NCBI GenBank assembly: GCA_016735415.1
Contig: JAERRP010000619.1
Span: 1 to 8,436 of the forward strand
Direction of reading: 5' to 3'
DNA from: Desulfobacterales bacterium
Lineage (GTDB): Bacteria; Desulfobacterota; Desulfobacteria; Desulfobacterales; UBA5852
DNA length: 8,436 bases
A program made the translations under genes and the position numbers. Under the pieces are notes generated by a model that was not told the DNA's origin, made no database searches, and worked only from the letters and a program-made list of their open reading frames with translations. Position 1 is the stretch's first letter, and each line of letters begins with the position of its first letter. Shown piece after piece: positions 1 through 5,794 of the stretch.

Positions 1-72
1 AACAGACACCTGTCGCCGATCGTTTTCCTTCTTTCTTGCCGCCCGAAAGTGAATTAGGTTTATGCGTATCAT
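1..72 (-). CDS. pilN: PilN, type IV pilus inner-membrane assembly protein (N-terminal 24 codons only)
   Basis: An ATG at 72-70 overlaps the pilM stop codon (TGA at 71-69) as ATGA and opens a frame with no stop to the left edge. It reads MIRINLIHFRAARKKENDRR and four more residues. This is the typical start of PilN: a short cytoplasmic tail with the INLxxxR motif (residues 4-10 here), followed by a basic stretch before the transmembrane helix, which lies outside the window. In studied type IV pilus systems this tail binds the groove of PilM, and PilN then pairs with PilO in the periplasm. Gene order (pilM then pilN) and the 4-base overlap agree with a translationally coupled pilMN operon. The gene is cut by the window edge. 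The call rests on only 24 residues plus position, but both fit well. Confidence 0.85.
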   Translation of the reverse strand, partial: MIRINLIHFRAARKKENDRRQVSV

Positions 73-1124
73 TTATCGTCTACTTTTCTGATGGCAAGCC
101 CCATACAAATGGATGCCTGCGGGGCAATTTGTTGGATATAGGCCGAATCGAAAGCGTCGTCGTCGATGGCCAGATTTTGAAAGGGATTGATAATCTCGAC
201 GTGGGCCGATGTCTCGGCGCCGAGCAACTGTCGGAACTCGCCGATGTTGGCGCCGCCGCCGCTTAAAATAATGCGGGTGATCTGGTCTTCAGGATAGGTT
301 GAATAGAAGAAATCAAGCGCCCGCCGGATTTCTGTGCACCAGTCCGATACGACGGTTGAAATGATGTTTTTCAAATCTTCCGGGGATAATTTATCCTGCT
401 GCTCACCCTGCTTCAATTGCTCCGCCTCTTCCAGGGAGCAGCCGACAAGGGATACGATTTTCTGATTGATCTGCAGGCAGCCTAAAGCCACATCACGCAT
501 GAACACGGATGTCATGCCCCTGAGAATGTTCAGGGAAGTTTTGCTGGCGCCGATATCGATAAGCGCGATATTCTCCTCTTGGGCATCGTAATTCAATTCA
601 AATATGTTCTGCAGTGCAAAGGCTTCGACATCGATTATACATGGATTCAAGCCCGCCAGATTAACGAGATTGATATAATCGTTCACCATATCTTTTTTGG
701 CGGCAACCAGAAAGACGGACATCTGGTTCGGGTTGTGTTCACTTTCCCCTAGAATCTGGAAATCCAAATTGACATCACTGATATCGAAAGGAATATACTG
801 CTCGGCTTCAAACTGAATGGTTTCCTGAAGCTGTTCTTCAGGCATGTTCTGAACATTAATCTTTTTGACGATTACGGAGTAACCACCAATGGAAACGGCA
901 ACGCTATGTTCTTTGATATTGTAAGTCTTGAACAATTGGCGAATGGCATCGGAAACCGATTCAGGATCGTTGATAACGCCATCTTCTATGGTTCCTGACG
1001 GGATATCGATCATGCCAAACTTTTTTAGCGTTGGGCCTCTTTTGCCCTCGATGATTTCTCCGGCTTTAATGGACCGTGATCCGATATCCAAGCCGACCAA
1101 ATGATGTTTCTTTCCAAACAGCAT
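69..1124 (-). CDS. pilM: PilM, actin-like type IV pilus assembly protein
   Basis: 351 residues, close to the usual PilM length of about 350. PilM is a cytoplasmic, FtsA/actin-fold, ATP-binding protein that docks on the inner-membrane PilN/PilO complex and helps link the pilus motor to the alignment complex. Visible parts: the phosphate-1 loop VGLDIGSRSIK (residues 10-20), the conserved SIGGYSVIVKKI region (78-89) and FEAEQYIPFD (105-114), the phosphate-2 loop LIDIGASKTS (188-197), the adenosine loop ILSGGGANI (286-294), and the C-terminal NPFQNL (313-318) and ASICMGLAIR (337-346). There is no signal peptide or membrane segment, as expected. The ATG at 1124 puts the first phosphate loop at residue 10, the family position, although the ribosome-binding site is weak. 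The stop overlaps the pilN start. The upstream HTH gene ends 9 bp before this start, so the genes are likely co-transcribed. Confidence 0.95.
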   Translation of the reverse strand: MLFGKKHHLVGLDIGSRSIKAGEIIEGKRGPTLKKFGMIDIPSGTIEDGVINDPESVSDAIRQLFKTYNIKEHSVAVSIGGYSVIVKKINVQNMPEEQLQETIQFEAEQYIPFDISDVNLDFQILGESEHNPNQMSVFLVAAKKDMVNDYINLVNLAGLNPCIIDVEAFALQNIFELNYDAQEENIALIDIGASKTSLNILRGMTSVFMRDVALGCLQINQKIVSLVGCSLEEAEQLKQGEQQDKLSPEDLKNIISTVVSDWCTEIRRALDFFYSTYPEDQITRIILSGGGANIGEFRQLLGAETSAHVEIINPFQNLAIDDDAFDSAYIQQIAPQASICMGLAIRKVDDK

Positions 1125-1133
1125 ATGCTTATC

Positions 1134-1334
1134 TTATTCCCGAAAAATTTTGTTCTTTTCTGAAAGATCCATTCCCAAAGCCAGCAGTATCCTGCGCTTC
1201 GTATCCATTCGACACGGGAGGCCTTTTTCTATCCGCGAGATGGTAATCGGAGATACATTTGCTTCTCGCGCCAACTCAGCTTTGCTCATCAATAGAGCCT
1301 CACGAACTTTTTTTAATGAATTTTTGCCGCCCAT
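1134..1334 (-). CDS. Small XRE/Cro-C1-type HTH regulator preceding pilM
   Basis: 66 residues, almost entirely one lambda-repressor-like helix-turn-helix domain. The motif LAREANVSPITISRIEKG spans residues 21-38: a scaffold helix, the turn around NVSP, then the recognition helix TISRIEKG. A basic N-terminus and a conserved-looking tail (KRRILLALGMDLSEK, 46-60) complete the fold. There is no second domain for ligand binding or multimerisation. The gene lies on the same strand as pilM with a 9-bp gap, so it is probably the first gene of the pilus operon and may autoregulate it (inference). The ATG at 1334 has no clear Shine-Dalgarno sequence, so it may be read from a short leader or poorly translated. 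An antitoxin of a toxin-antitoxin pair is an alternative, but no toxin partner is adjacent. Confidence 0.8.
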   Translation of the reverse strand: MGGKNSLKKVREALLMSKAELAREANVSPITISRIEKGLPCRMDTKRRILLALGMDLSEKNKIFRE

Positions 1335-1394
1335 TTAATTTTTTGCACGTTAGGGTGTTAACCTTCTGACCTCTTGCTCTTGTCTTCTCTTCTC

Positions 1395-1422
1395 CAATTA
1401 CACCGTATCACTGTGAAGTCAA
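1395..1422 (-). promoter_or_regulatory. Candidate sigma-70-type promoter for the HTH-pilM operon
   Basis: On the minus strand TTGACT (1422-1417) matches the -35 consensus at five of six bases. The best -10 at 16-bp spacing is the poor TAATTG (1400-1395); TGTAAT (1402-1397) fits better but lies only 14 bp away. The site is about 60-90 bp upstream of the HTH start, a sensible place. A perfect TATAAT also occurs on this strand at 1432-1427 but lacks a good -35. Which is used, if either, cannot be decided by eye. Confidence 0.28.
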
Positions 1423-1491
1423 GAAAATTATAGGGAGATGATGCTTAATTATGCGTAGTTGCCGCATGTTGTGTATCATTGTAACAAAGTT

Positions 1492-1505
1492 CACTATATG
1501 TAGTG
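1492..1505. repeat. 14-bp inverted repeat, possible operator
   Basis: CACTA (1492-1496) and TAGTG (1501-1505) form a perfect 5-bp dyad around TATG. It lies about 160 bp upstream of the HTH gene and abuts the sigma-54-like sequence beginning at 1504. An operator for the HTH protein or another regulator is possible, but a dyad this short can arise by chance. Confidence 0.25.
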
Positions 1506-1519
1506 GCCTCTATTTTGCC
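1504..1519 (+). promoter_or_regulatory. Weak candidate sigma-54 (-24/-12) promoter
   Basis: TGGCCTCTATTTTGCC carries the two key elements of a sigma-54 promoter, GG and GC, with exactly 10 bp between them, and matches TGGC and TTGC at both ends. The middle of the -24 element (CAC then G in the consensus) is not matched. It faces the histidine kinase gene but lies about 600 bp upstream. The downstream operon encodes a sigma-54 activator, so autoregulation is conceivable. The distance and the partial match make this a weak call. Confidence 0.2.
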
Positions 1520-1620
1520 GTCAAAAAGCACTGGTGACACTGATCCGATCCGTCCTATTTTCTTTGGTAATGCTTTCCGTCGTTGCAATCAGATCCAACC
1601 TCACGGTATTTTCTAAAACT

Positions 1621-1898
1621 TCATTTTGCCTTTGGACCAGGACTATCTTTGACTTTCAAACCGTGAATATTTGCTAAGGCATCGACAGTTTTATTATCGG
1701 TCGGCCCCGAAATAAGTTTAATCGCATACTGACCGACGGGCCCCTACCAAAAAAACTTCCCATTTAAAACGCCGCGGCATCCCGCCCGGCACTGTCGCCC
1801 AAGCTCAGAATATGCCGAATATTCCCACGCTGCGGCTCGCACCTTGTACCGGCAGGCGTCTCAGCCCTTAAAATTACGAATTCATTTTTGTGCGAACG
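1621..1898 (-). pseudogene. Frame-broken, protein-like remnant or dispersed repeat
   Basis: On the minus strand three protein-like pieces follow each other. A 44-codon run without ATG (1898-1764) contains NEFVILRAETPAG and ends in TAA. An ATG directly after that stop opens 29 codons in the same frame (1763-1674), beginning MGSFFGRGP. A third run in another frame (1743-1621, 40 codons) contains VGQYAIKLISGPTDNKTVDA and ends in TGA. The frames meet around a run of seven T and a run of four G on this strand (1741-1755), where single-base indels are easy. A single base deletion in the G run would join MPRRFKWEVFLVG to PVGQYAIKLISG. I do not recognise a family. It may be a decayed gene, a dispersed intergenic repeat translated by chance, or a sequencing frameshift. 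Confidence 0.3.
1808..1824. repeat. Short inverted repeat GAATAT-5-ATATTC
   Basis: GAATAT (1808-1813) and ATATTC (1819-1824) are perfect inverted copies around the 5-base spacer GCCGA. The site lies inside the protein-like, frame-broken stretch, so it may be part of a repeat element or merely incidental. No T-tract follows on either strand, so it is not a typical terminator. Confidence 0.3.
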
Positions 1899-2104
1899 CT
1901 AAGGGACGGACCGATAGCCGCAGCCAGCGTTTCCAAAGAACCGGTATTGGCGACCGAGTGGACAATGGTTTGAATTCACGATAGAAACCCTTAATAAATT
2001 GTTTATCCTTTCTTTATGGGATGCTAAATCTTTACGAGATGTGCATGCCGGACCGGAATTTAGGGACCACCCTTTTCCGTTAACGCGGATTCAATATCCA
2101 TTGG

Positions 2105-3586
2105 GTGACGACAAATATGGCCCCTATCGAAAATGCGGAGGATCGAAAAAGGCGGATGAATACCAATCCTTTGGCCCGCACTGAGCAGGGCAAGCCTTTC
2201 CGACTGGTTAAATATTTTACCTTTACCAGTCTGGTCATCCTCTTTGCCGGCACTATCATTTTATCGGTCCTGAATATTCACTGGGCCCGGCGCCTGCAGC
2301 TCGAAAAAAATAAGGATTACGCACTATTATTGATTGAGAATCTGAATCACCAGATTTTTCTCCAGTTCATTATCCCGACCATTCTTAAGGAAAAGCGGAT
2401 TCAATTACGCGAAAAATCGCAATTCGAAATGATGGATAAAGTGGTCCGCGGCACGCTGCATGGTTTCAATGTCAACATGGTCAATATCTATGATCTAAGC
2501 AATACGATTTCCTATAGCTTCAATAAGGACATCATCGGCCGCCAAAACGCCGGTGGAGCCCATTACCAGTCCGCGCTCAATGGACAGCGCAATACCCAAT
2601 TGGAACAGCGCGGCGGTTTTTTTCAGCTGATGATCGGGATCCCGGATGAAAGCCGCATTGTCACCTATGCCCCTTTGCGACCTGAAAAGCCCCTCTCGCG
2701 CATTCCCGGACCGGTCCTCGGGGTGGTCGAACTGGTTCAAGATATGTCCTCCGAATACAGAGCTATCTATCGCGTCCAGATCCGGGTTATTTTGACCAGT
2801 TCCGCCGTCATGCTGTTTCTGTTCTTATTCCTTCTGCTGGTCGTTCGAAAAGGCGAAGCCATCATGGAACGGCGCGCCCGTGAGCGCACACGGCTTGAGG
2901 AGCAGTTGGCCCGTGCCAAGCATCTTTCCTCCCTGGGCGAAATGACCGCTACGATCTCGCATGAAATCCGCAATCCGCTCGGGATTATCAAGAGTTCGGC
3001 CGAGTTGTTAAAAAAAAGGATGGACAAAATTGATATCGGCAACACCCTGCCGGAGATCATTGTGGAAGAAGCGGCCCGCCTGAACGATATCATCACGGAT
3101 TTTTTAAATTTTGCCCGCCCCCATCAGCCTGTTCTGCGACTTGCCCGGATTGAGGATATCATCGCCAAGAATCTGCAGTATCTGGAGCCCGAGCTGGATC
3201 GGAGACAGATAAAGGTGGTCAGGGATATCGAGGACCCGTTGCCCGCAATTGCGGTGGATGCGGATATGCTCTACCAGGCTTTCCTGAACTTGTTTTTAAA
3301 TGCGCTTCAGGCCATGGATGCAGACGGTCAACTGGCGATCACCATGAAAGTGGTGGATCGGCGCCTTCAAATCATTATTGAGGATTCGGGCCCGGGTATT
3401 GATGACGCTATCATGGATAAAATTTGGGATCCCTTTTTTACCAACAAAGAAAAAGGGACCGGTTTGGGGTTGGGTATCGTTCAAAATATTATCGAAGCCC
3501 ACAACGGTACGATCCGCCTCGATAATGCCTCTCCCGGGGGAACCCGGGTTGAAATAGAGCTGCCTCTGCAGCGGGAGCCGGTTTGA
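2105..3586 (+). CDS. Membrane sensor histidine kinase of a two-component pair
   Basis: 493 residues from the GTG at 2105. Order of parts: a basic cytoplasmic tail; transmembrane helix 1 at about 38-58; a periplasmic sensor region of roughly 170 residues (58-227) that I cannot assign to a named family; transmembrane helix 2 at about 228-247; a short coiled linker (250-275); the HisKA H-box with phosphoacceptor His286 (ISHEIRNPLG); and an HATPase_c domain with N-box Asn399 (LNLFLNALQAM), G1 EDSGPGID (426-433), F-box DPFFTNKEKG (442-451) and G2 GTGLGLG (451-457). The kinase core resembles the NtrB/AtoS/ZraS group that partners sigma-54 activators. The start is uncertain: the GTG lacks a Shine-Dalgarno sequence; ATG codons at 2117 (residue 5) and 2156 (residue 18, after purine-rich GGAGGATCGAAAAAGG) are alternatives. 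The stop overlaps the regulator start, so both are made together. The signal is unknown. Confidence 0.93.
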   Translation: MTTNMAPIENAEDRKRRMNTNPLARTEQGKPFRLVKYFTFTSLVILFAGTIILSVLNIHWARRLQLEKNKDYALLLIENLNHQIFLQFIIPTILKEKRIQLREKSQFEMMDKVVRGTLHGFNVNMVNIYDLSNTISYSFNKDIIGRQNAGGAHYQSALNGQRNTQLEQRGGFFQLMIGIPDESRIVTYAPLRPEKPLSRIPGPVLGVVELVQDMSSEYRAIYRVQIRVILTSSAVMLFLFLFLLLVVRKGEAIMERRARERTRLEEQLARAKHLSSLGEMTATISHEIRNPLGIIKSSAELLKKRMDKIDIGNTLPEIIVEEAARLNDIITDFLNFARPHQPVLRLARIEDIIAKNLQYLEPELDRRQIKVVRDIEDPLPAIAVDADMLYQAFLNLFLNALQAMDADGQLAITMKVVDRRLQIIIEDSGPGIDDAIMDKIWDPFFTNKEKGTGLGLGIVQNIIEAHNGTIRLDNASPGGTRVEIELPLQREPV

Positions 3587-4959
3587 TGGAATCCATTCTT
3601 ATCGTCGATGACGAAAAAAACTATACGGCGGTACTGAGTGTGGTTTTGGAAGAGGAAGGCTACGAGACCCTTACCGCCAACAGCGCCTTAGAAGCCCTTG
3701 AAATCCTGAAAATCGAGGATGTGGACCTGGTCATCACAGATATGAAGATGCCGGGCATGGACGGTCTCAAACTGTTAGGTCAGATCAAACAGAAATGGCC
3801 CGATATTCCCGTCATCATGATGACGGCCCACGGTACCGTGGATAAGGCGGTCGAAGCCATGCAAAAGGGGGCCTACACCTTTATCCTCAAGCCCTTCGAC
3901 AACGAACGTCTGGTGATCTATTCGCAAAAAGCCATCGAACTCTACCGGGTCGTCAAAGAAAATCGCCGCCTGCAGACCGAAGTCGTATCCCGGTACAGTT
4001 TTGATAACATCATCGGCAAAAGCACGCGCATGCAGACGGCGTTCAAAACCATTCGCCGGGTGGGACCTTCCTCCGCCACCGTCCTGATCGAAGGGGAGAG
4101 TGGCACCGGTAAAGAGCTTGTGGCCAAATCCATCCATTTCAACAGTTCACGCCGCGAGCGGGCCATTGTGCCCGTAAACTGTGCCGCTTTGTCAGCGCAT
4201 CTGCTCGAAAGCGAGCTGTTCGGGCATGAAAAGGGGGCCTTCACCGGCGCGGTCGCTCGCAAGAAGGGCCGCTTTGAAATCGCGGACGGCGGCACTATTT
4301 TCTTGGATGAAATCGGGGAGATTCCTCCCAACCTGCAGGTAAAACTGTTGCGGGTTTTACAGGAAAAAGTTATCGAGCGGGTCGGGGGCGTCGAACCCAT
4401 ACCGTTGGATATCCGCGTGATCGCCGCCACCAACCGCAGCCTGAAAGCAGAAATTGAAAAAAACCGATTTCGCGAAGATCTGTATTACCGGCTCAATGTC
4501 GTGAATATTACGCTTCCGCCGCTGCGGCAGCGCGCTGAAGACATCCGACTTTTAAGTACCCATTTTATAAAGAAATACGCCCCTGAAAGAAAAACCGGGA
4601 AGCCGATAACCGGCTTCGATGCCGTCGTCGAGCGACTTTTCCTCAACTACAGTTGGCCGGGAAACGTCCGCGAACTTGAAAACATTATTGAGCGGGCCAT
4701 GGTCATGTGTCCAAACGAAACCATTACGATTGAGGATCTGCCGCGTGAATTCAGAAATCAGATCAACAACACGCTTCATGTGGACGGCATAGCGGTCGAT
4801 GCCAGATTATACGAAACGCTGGCTTTGGTGGAGCGCAGAATGATCGAGCGGGCCATGAAAATGGCCGATAACGTTCAGACCCGCGCCGCGGAAATCCTGG
4901 GGATTGGAAAAAGCGGTCTCAACCAGAAGCTGAAAAAGTATAAACTCGACCTGAACTAG
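3586..4959 (+). CDS. Sigma-54-dependent NtrC-family response regulator
   Basis: 457 residues from the ATG at 3586. Receiver domain (1-120): acidic Asp8/Asp9, phosphoacceptor Asp52 (ITDMKMPG), Thr80 and Lys102 (LKPF). AAA+ domain (about 140-375): Walker A GESGTGKE (170-177), the sigma-54-contacting loop GAFTGA (217-222), Walker B GTIFLDE (236-242), the FREDLYYRLNV segment with arginine-finger residues (295-305), and the WPGNVREL motif (357-364). A C-terminal Fis-type HTH spans about 415-455 (TRAAEILGIGKSGLNQKLKK). All catalytic elements are intact, so it should be a functional ATP-dependent activator of sigma-54 promoters, driven by phosphorylation from the upstream kinase. A TTG at 3583 is also in frame, but the ATG in the TGATG overlap, with GGGAG (3573-3577) 8 bp upstream, is the better start. 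Regulated genes are not identifiable here; the pilus operon next door is only a positional guess. Confidence 0.95.
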   Translation: MESILIVDDEKNYTAVLSVVLEEEGYETLTANSALEALEILKIEDVDLVITDMKMPGMDGLKLLGQIKQKWPDIPVIMMTAHGTVDKAVEAMQKGAYTFILKPFDNERLVIYSQKAIELYRVVKENRRLQTEVVSRYSFDNIIGKSTRMQTAFKTIRRVGPSSATVLIEGESGTGKELVAKSIHFNSSRRERAIVPVNCAALSAHLLESELFGHEKGAFTGAVARKKGRFEIADGGTIFLDEIGEIPPNLQVKLLRVLQEKVIERVGGVEPIPLDIRVIAATNRSLKAEIEKNRFREDLYYRLNVVNITLPPLRQRAEDIRLLSTHFIKKYAPERKTGKPITGFDAVVERLFLNYSWPGNVRELENIIERAMVMCPNETITIEDLPREFRNQINNTLHVDGIAVDARLYETLALVERRMIERAMKMADNVQTRAAEILGIGKSGLNQKLKKYKLDLN

Positions 4960-4962
4960 CCC

Positions 4963-4974
4963 ATGCGGCCGCAT
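4963..4974. repeat. Perfect 12-bp palindrome after the response regulator
   Basis: ATGCGGCCGCAT starts 3 bp after the regulator stop codon. It has no loop and no T-tract directly follows, only TTTT at 4984-4987, so it is a poor intrinsic terminator. A protein-binding site or chance are alternatives. Confidence 0.35.
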
Positions 4975-5036
4975 CCTCCGGCATTTTGATCCTTCCATGC
5001 CATCATGAACAAAAGAGGTGCACAGGCCACGGCGGG

Positions 5037-5070
5037 CCGGTTGCCACCAAAATCGGCGTTGGCGGAACCG
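5037..5070. terminator. Imperfect hairpin in the convergent gap, weak terminator candidate
   Basis: CGGTTGCCA (5038-5046) can pair with TGGCGGAACCG (5060-5070) with a 2-base bulge, giving a stem of about 9 bp around a 13-base loop. It lies between the convergent regulator and TPR genes, where a bidirectional terminator is expected. No U-rich tail follows on either strand, so it could only act as a Rho-assisted pause or an mRNA-stabilising stem. Confidence 0.22.
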
Positions 5071-5101
5071 TTGCACCGGAGCGGTCCTGCCACCCGGCGG
5101 G

Positions 5102-5794
5102 TTACCCCTCGAGTTCGCGCTTGATCAGATCCGCATAAACAAATTCCGGGGCTTCATCGAGGAGGCGCTGATACATTTCTTTTTGCCTGGCCGGCTGCCC
5201 CTGTTCTCCGTACAACCGCCCCAGCTGATAAAGGGCATCGGTTTTTAGCCGGGGATGGTTTCCGTCGACGATTTTTTCAAAACAAGCCACCGCCTTGTCC
5301 ATTTTCCCCGCCGCCACGTAAGCATATCCCAATCCACTCAGGGCACTTCCAGAGGCAAAATGGCCTTCCGGCAGTACTTTAAGCGCCTGTTCGTAATTGG
5401 CGATGGCATCGTCATGGTTGCCGGCTTGATAGTTCAGGTCGGCAAAGACGAGACGCGCCAGTTTGCCGCCGTCACGGTTGCCATAATCCGCCAGCAACGA
5501 TTCAAATTGTGGCTTGACCTGGTCGAGGGCCTGCCGGGAGGAACCGGCACGGGCGGCATCCTGATAAGTCTGCAAATTTGCGCTCAACAGCTGGAAGGCC
5601 CTGTTTTCGGCTTGTCGTGAAAAATACCGCACCGCCGAAAAGGCGGTCAGGGATGCGAACACGACTATGATCCCTATAATCAGGGGGGTGCGATACTGAG
5701 TCATTTTCTGGATGAAGGCGGTGGTGACCGATATAAATTCATCTGGTTTTTCAAGATCGCGTTTGCGTGCACGTGATATTCGTTTTTGACTCAT
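5102..5794 (-). CDS. Membrane-anchored tetratricopeptide repeat protein
   Basis: 230 residues. A basic cytoplasmic N-terminus (1-34) is followed by one transmembrane helix at about 35-57 (RTPLIIGIIVVFASLTAFSA). The rest should face the periplasm and is alpha-helical, with three TPR units at about 111-143, 148-181 and 184-217; the clearest is LNYQAGNHDDAIANYEQAL (120-138). The layout (short tail, one helix, TPR domain, about 200-230 residues) is that of YfgM-like proteins, which in Escherichia coli assist the Sec/BamB outer-membrane protein route; that specific function is only an analogy here. The ATG at 5794 has a strong Shine-Dalgarno sequence and overlaps the kinase stop codon as ATGA, so translation is coupled to the upstream kinase gene. 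TPR domains bind proteins; the partner is unknown. Confidence 0.85.
   Translation of the reverse strand: MSQKRISRARKRDLEKPDEFISVTTAFIQKMTQYRTPLIIGIIVVFASLTAFSAVRYFSRQAENRAFQLLSANLQTYQDAARAGSSRQALDQVKPQFESLLADYGNRDGGKLARLVFADLNYQAGNHDDAIANYEQALKVLPEGHFASGSALSGLGYAYVAAGKMDKAVACFEKIVDGNHPRLKTDALYQLGRLYGEQGQPARQKEMYQRLLDEAPEFVYADLIKRELEG

Larger units (their letters stand above)
1335..2104. other. 770-bp intergenic region between divergent transcription units
   Basis: This gap separates the leftward HTH-pilM-pilN operon from the rightward histidine kinase-regulator operon and must hold both sets of promoters. No intact gene with a start codon, ribosome-binding site and credible product was found on either strand. 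The half near 1335-1520 is AT-rich and carries promoter-like words and a 14-bp dyad. The middle (about 1621-1898) has protein-like but interrupted reading frames on the minus strand. From 1870 to 1980 the sequence has GAATTCA at 1878-1884 and again at 1972-1978, with AACGCT (1895-1900) facing AGCGTT (1926-1931). No tRNA or classical riboswitch was recognised. The length is large for a bacterial divergent promoter region, which suggests inserted or decayed DNA. Confidence 0.6.

Noticed and set aside
1134..1334. Antitoxin of a toxin-antitoxin module
   Set aside because: The HTH is of the right type, but no toxin gene is adjacent; the next genes are pilM downstream and a non-coding gap upstream.
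1150..1338. 62-codon open frame on the plus strand across the HTH gene
   Set aside because: It is antisense to the HTH gene, whose helix-turn-helix motif is clear, and its own translation shows no recognisable motif.
1688..1736. Inverted repeat TCGGTC/GACCGA in the intergenic region
   Set aside because: The arms are 6 bp with a long spacer of over 25 bases; chance is a sufficient explanation.
1999..2184. 61-codon open frame starting before the histidine kinase
   Set aside because: It overlaps the kinase start in another frame, has no ribosome-binding site and its peptide shows no motif; most likely chance.
3942..4433. 163-codon minus-strand open frame inside the response regulator
   Set aside because: It lies wholly antisense to the AAA+ domain with its intact Walker A, GAFTGA and Walker B motifs; such shadows are common in GC-rich genes.
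4963..4987. Intrinsic terminator formed by the palindrome plus TTTT after the response regulator
   Set aside because: The palindrome has no loop and the T run is only four bases, 9 bp downstream, so it does not meet the usual stem-loop plus T-tract pattern; kept only as a palindrome.
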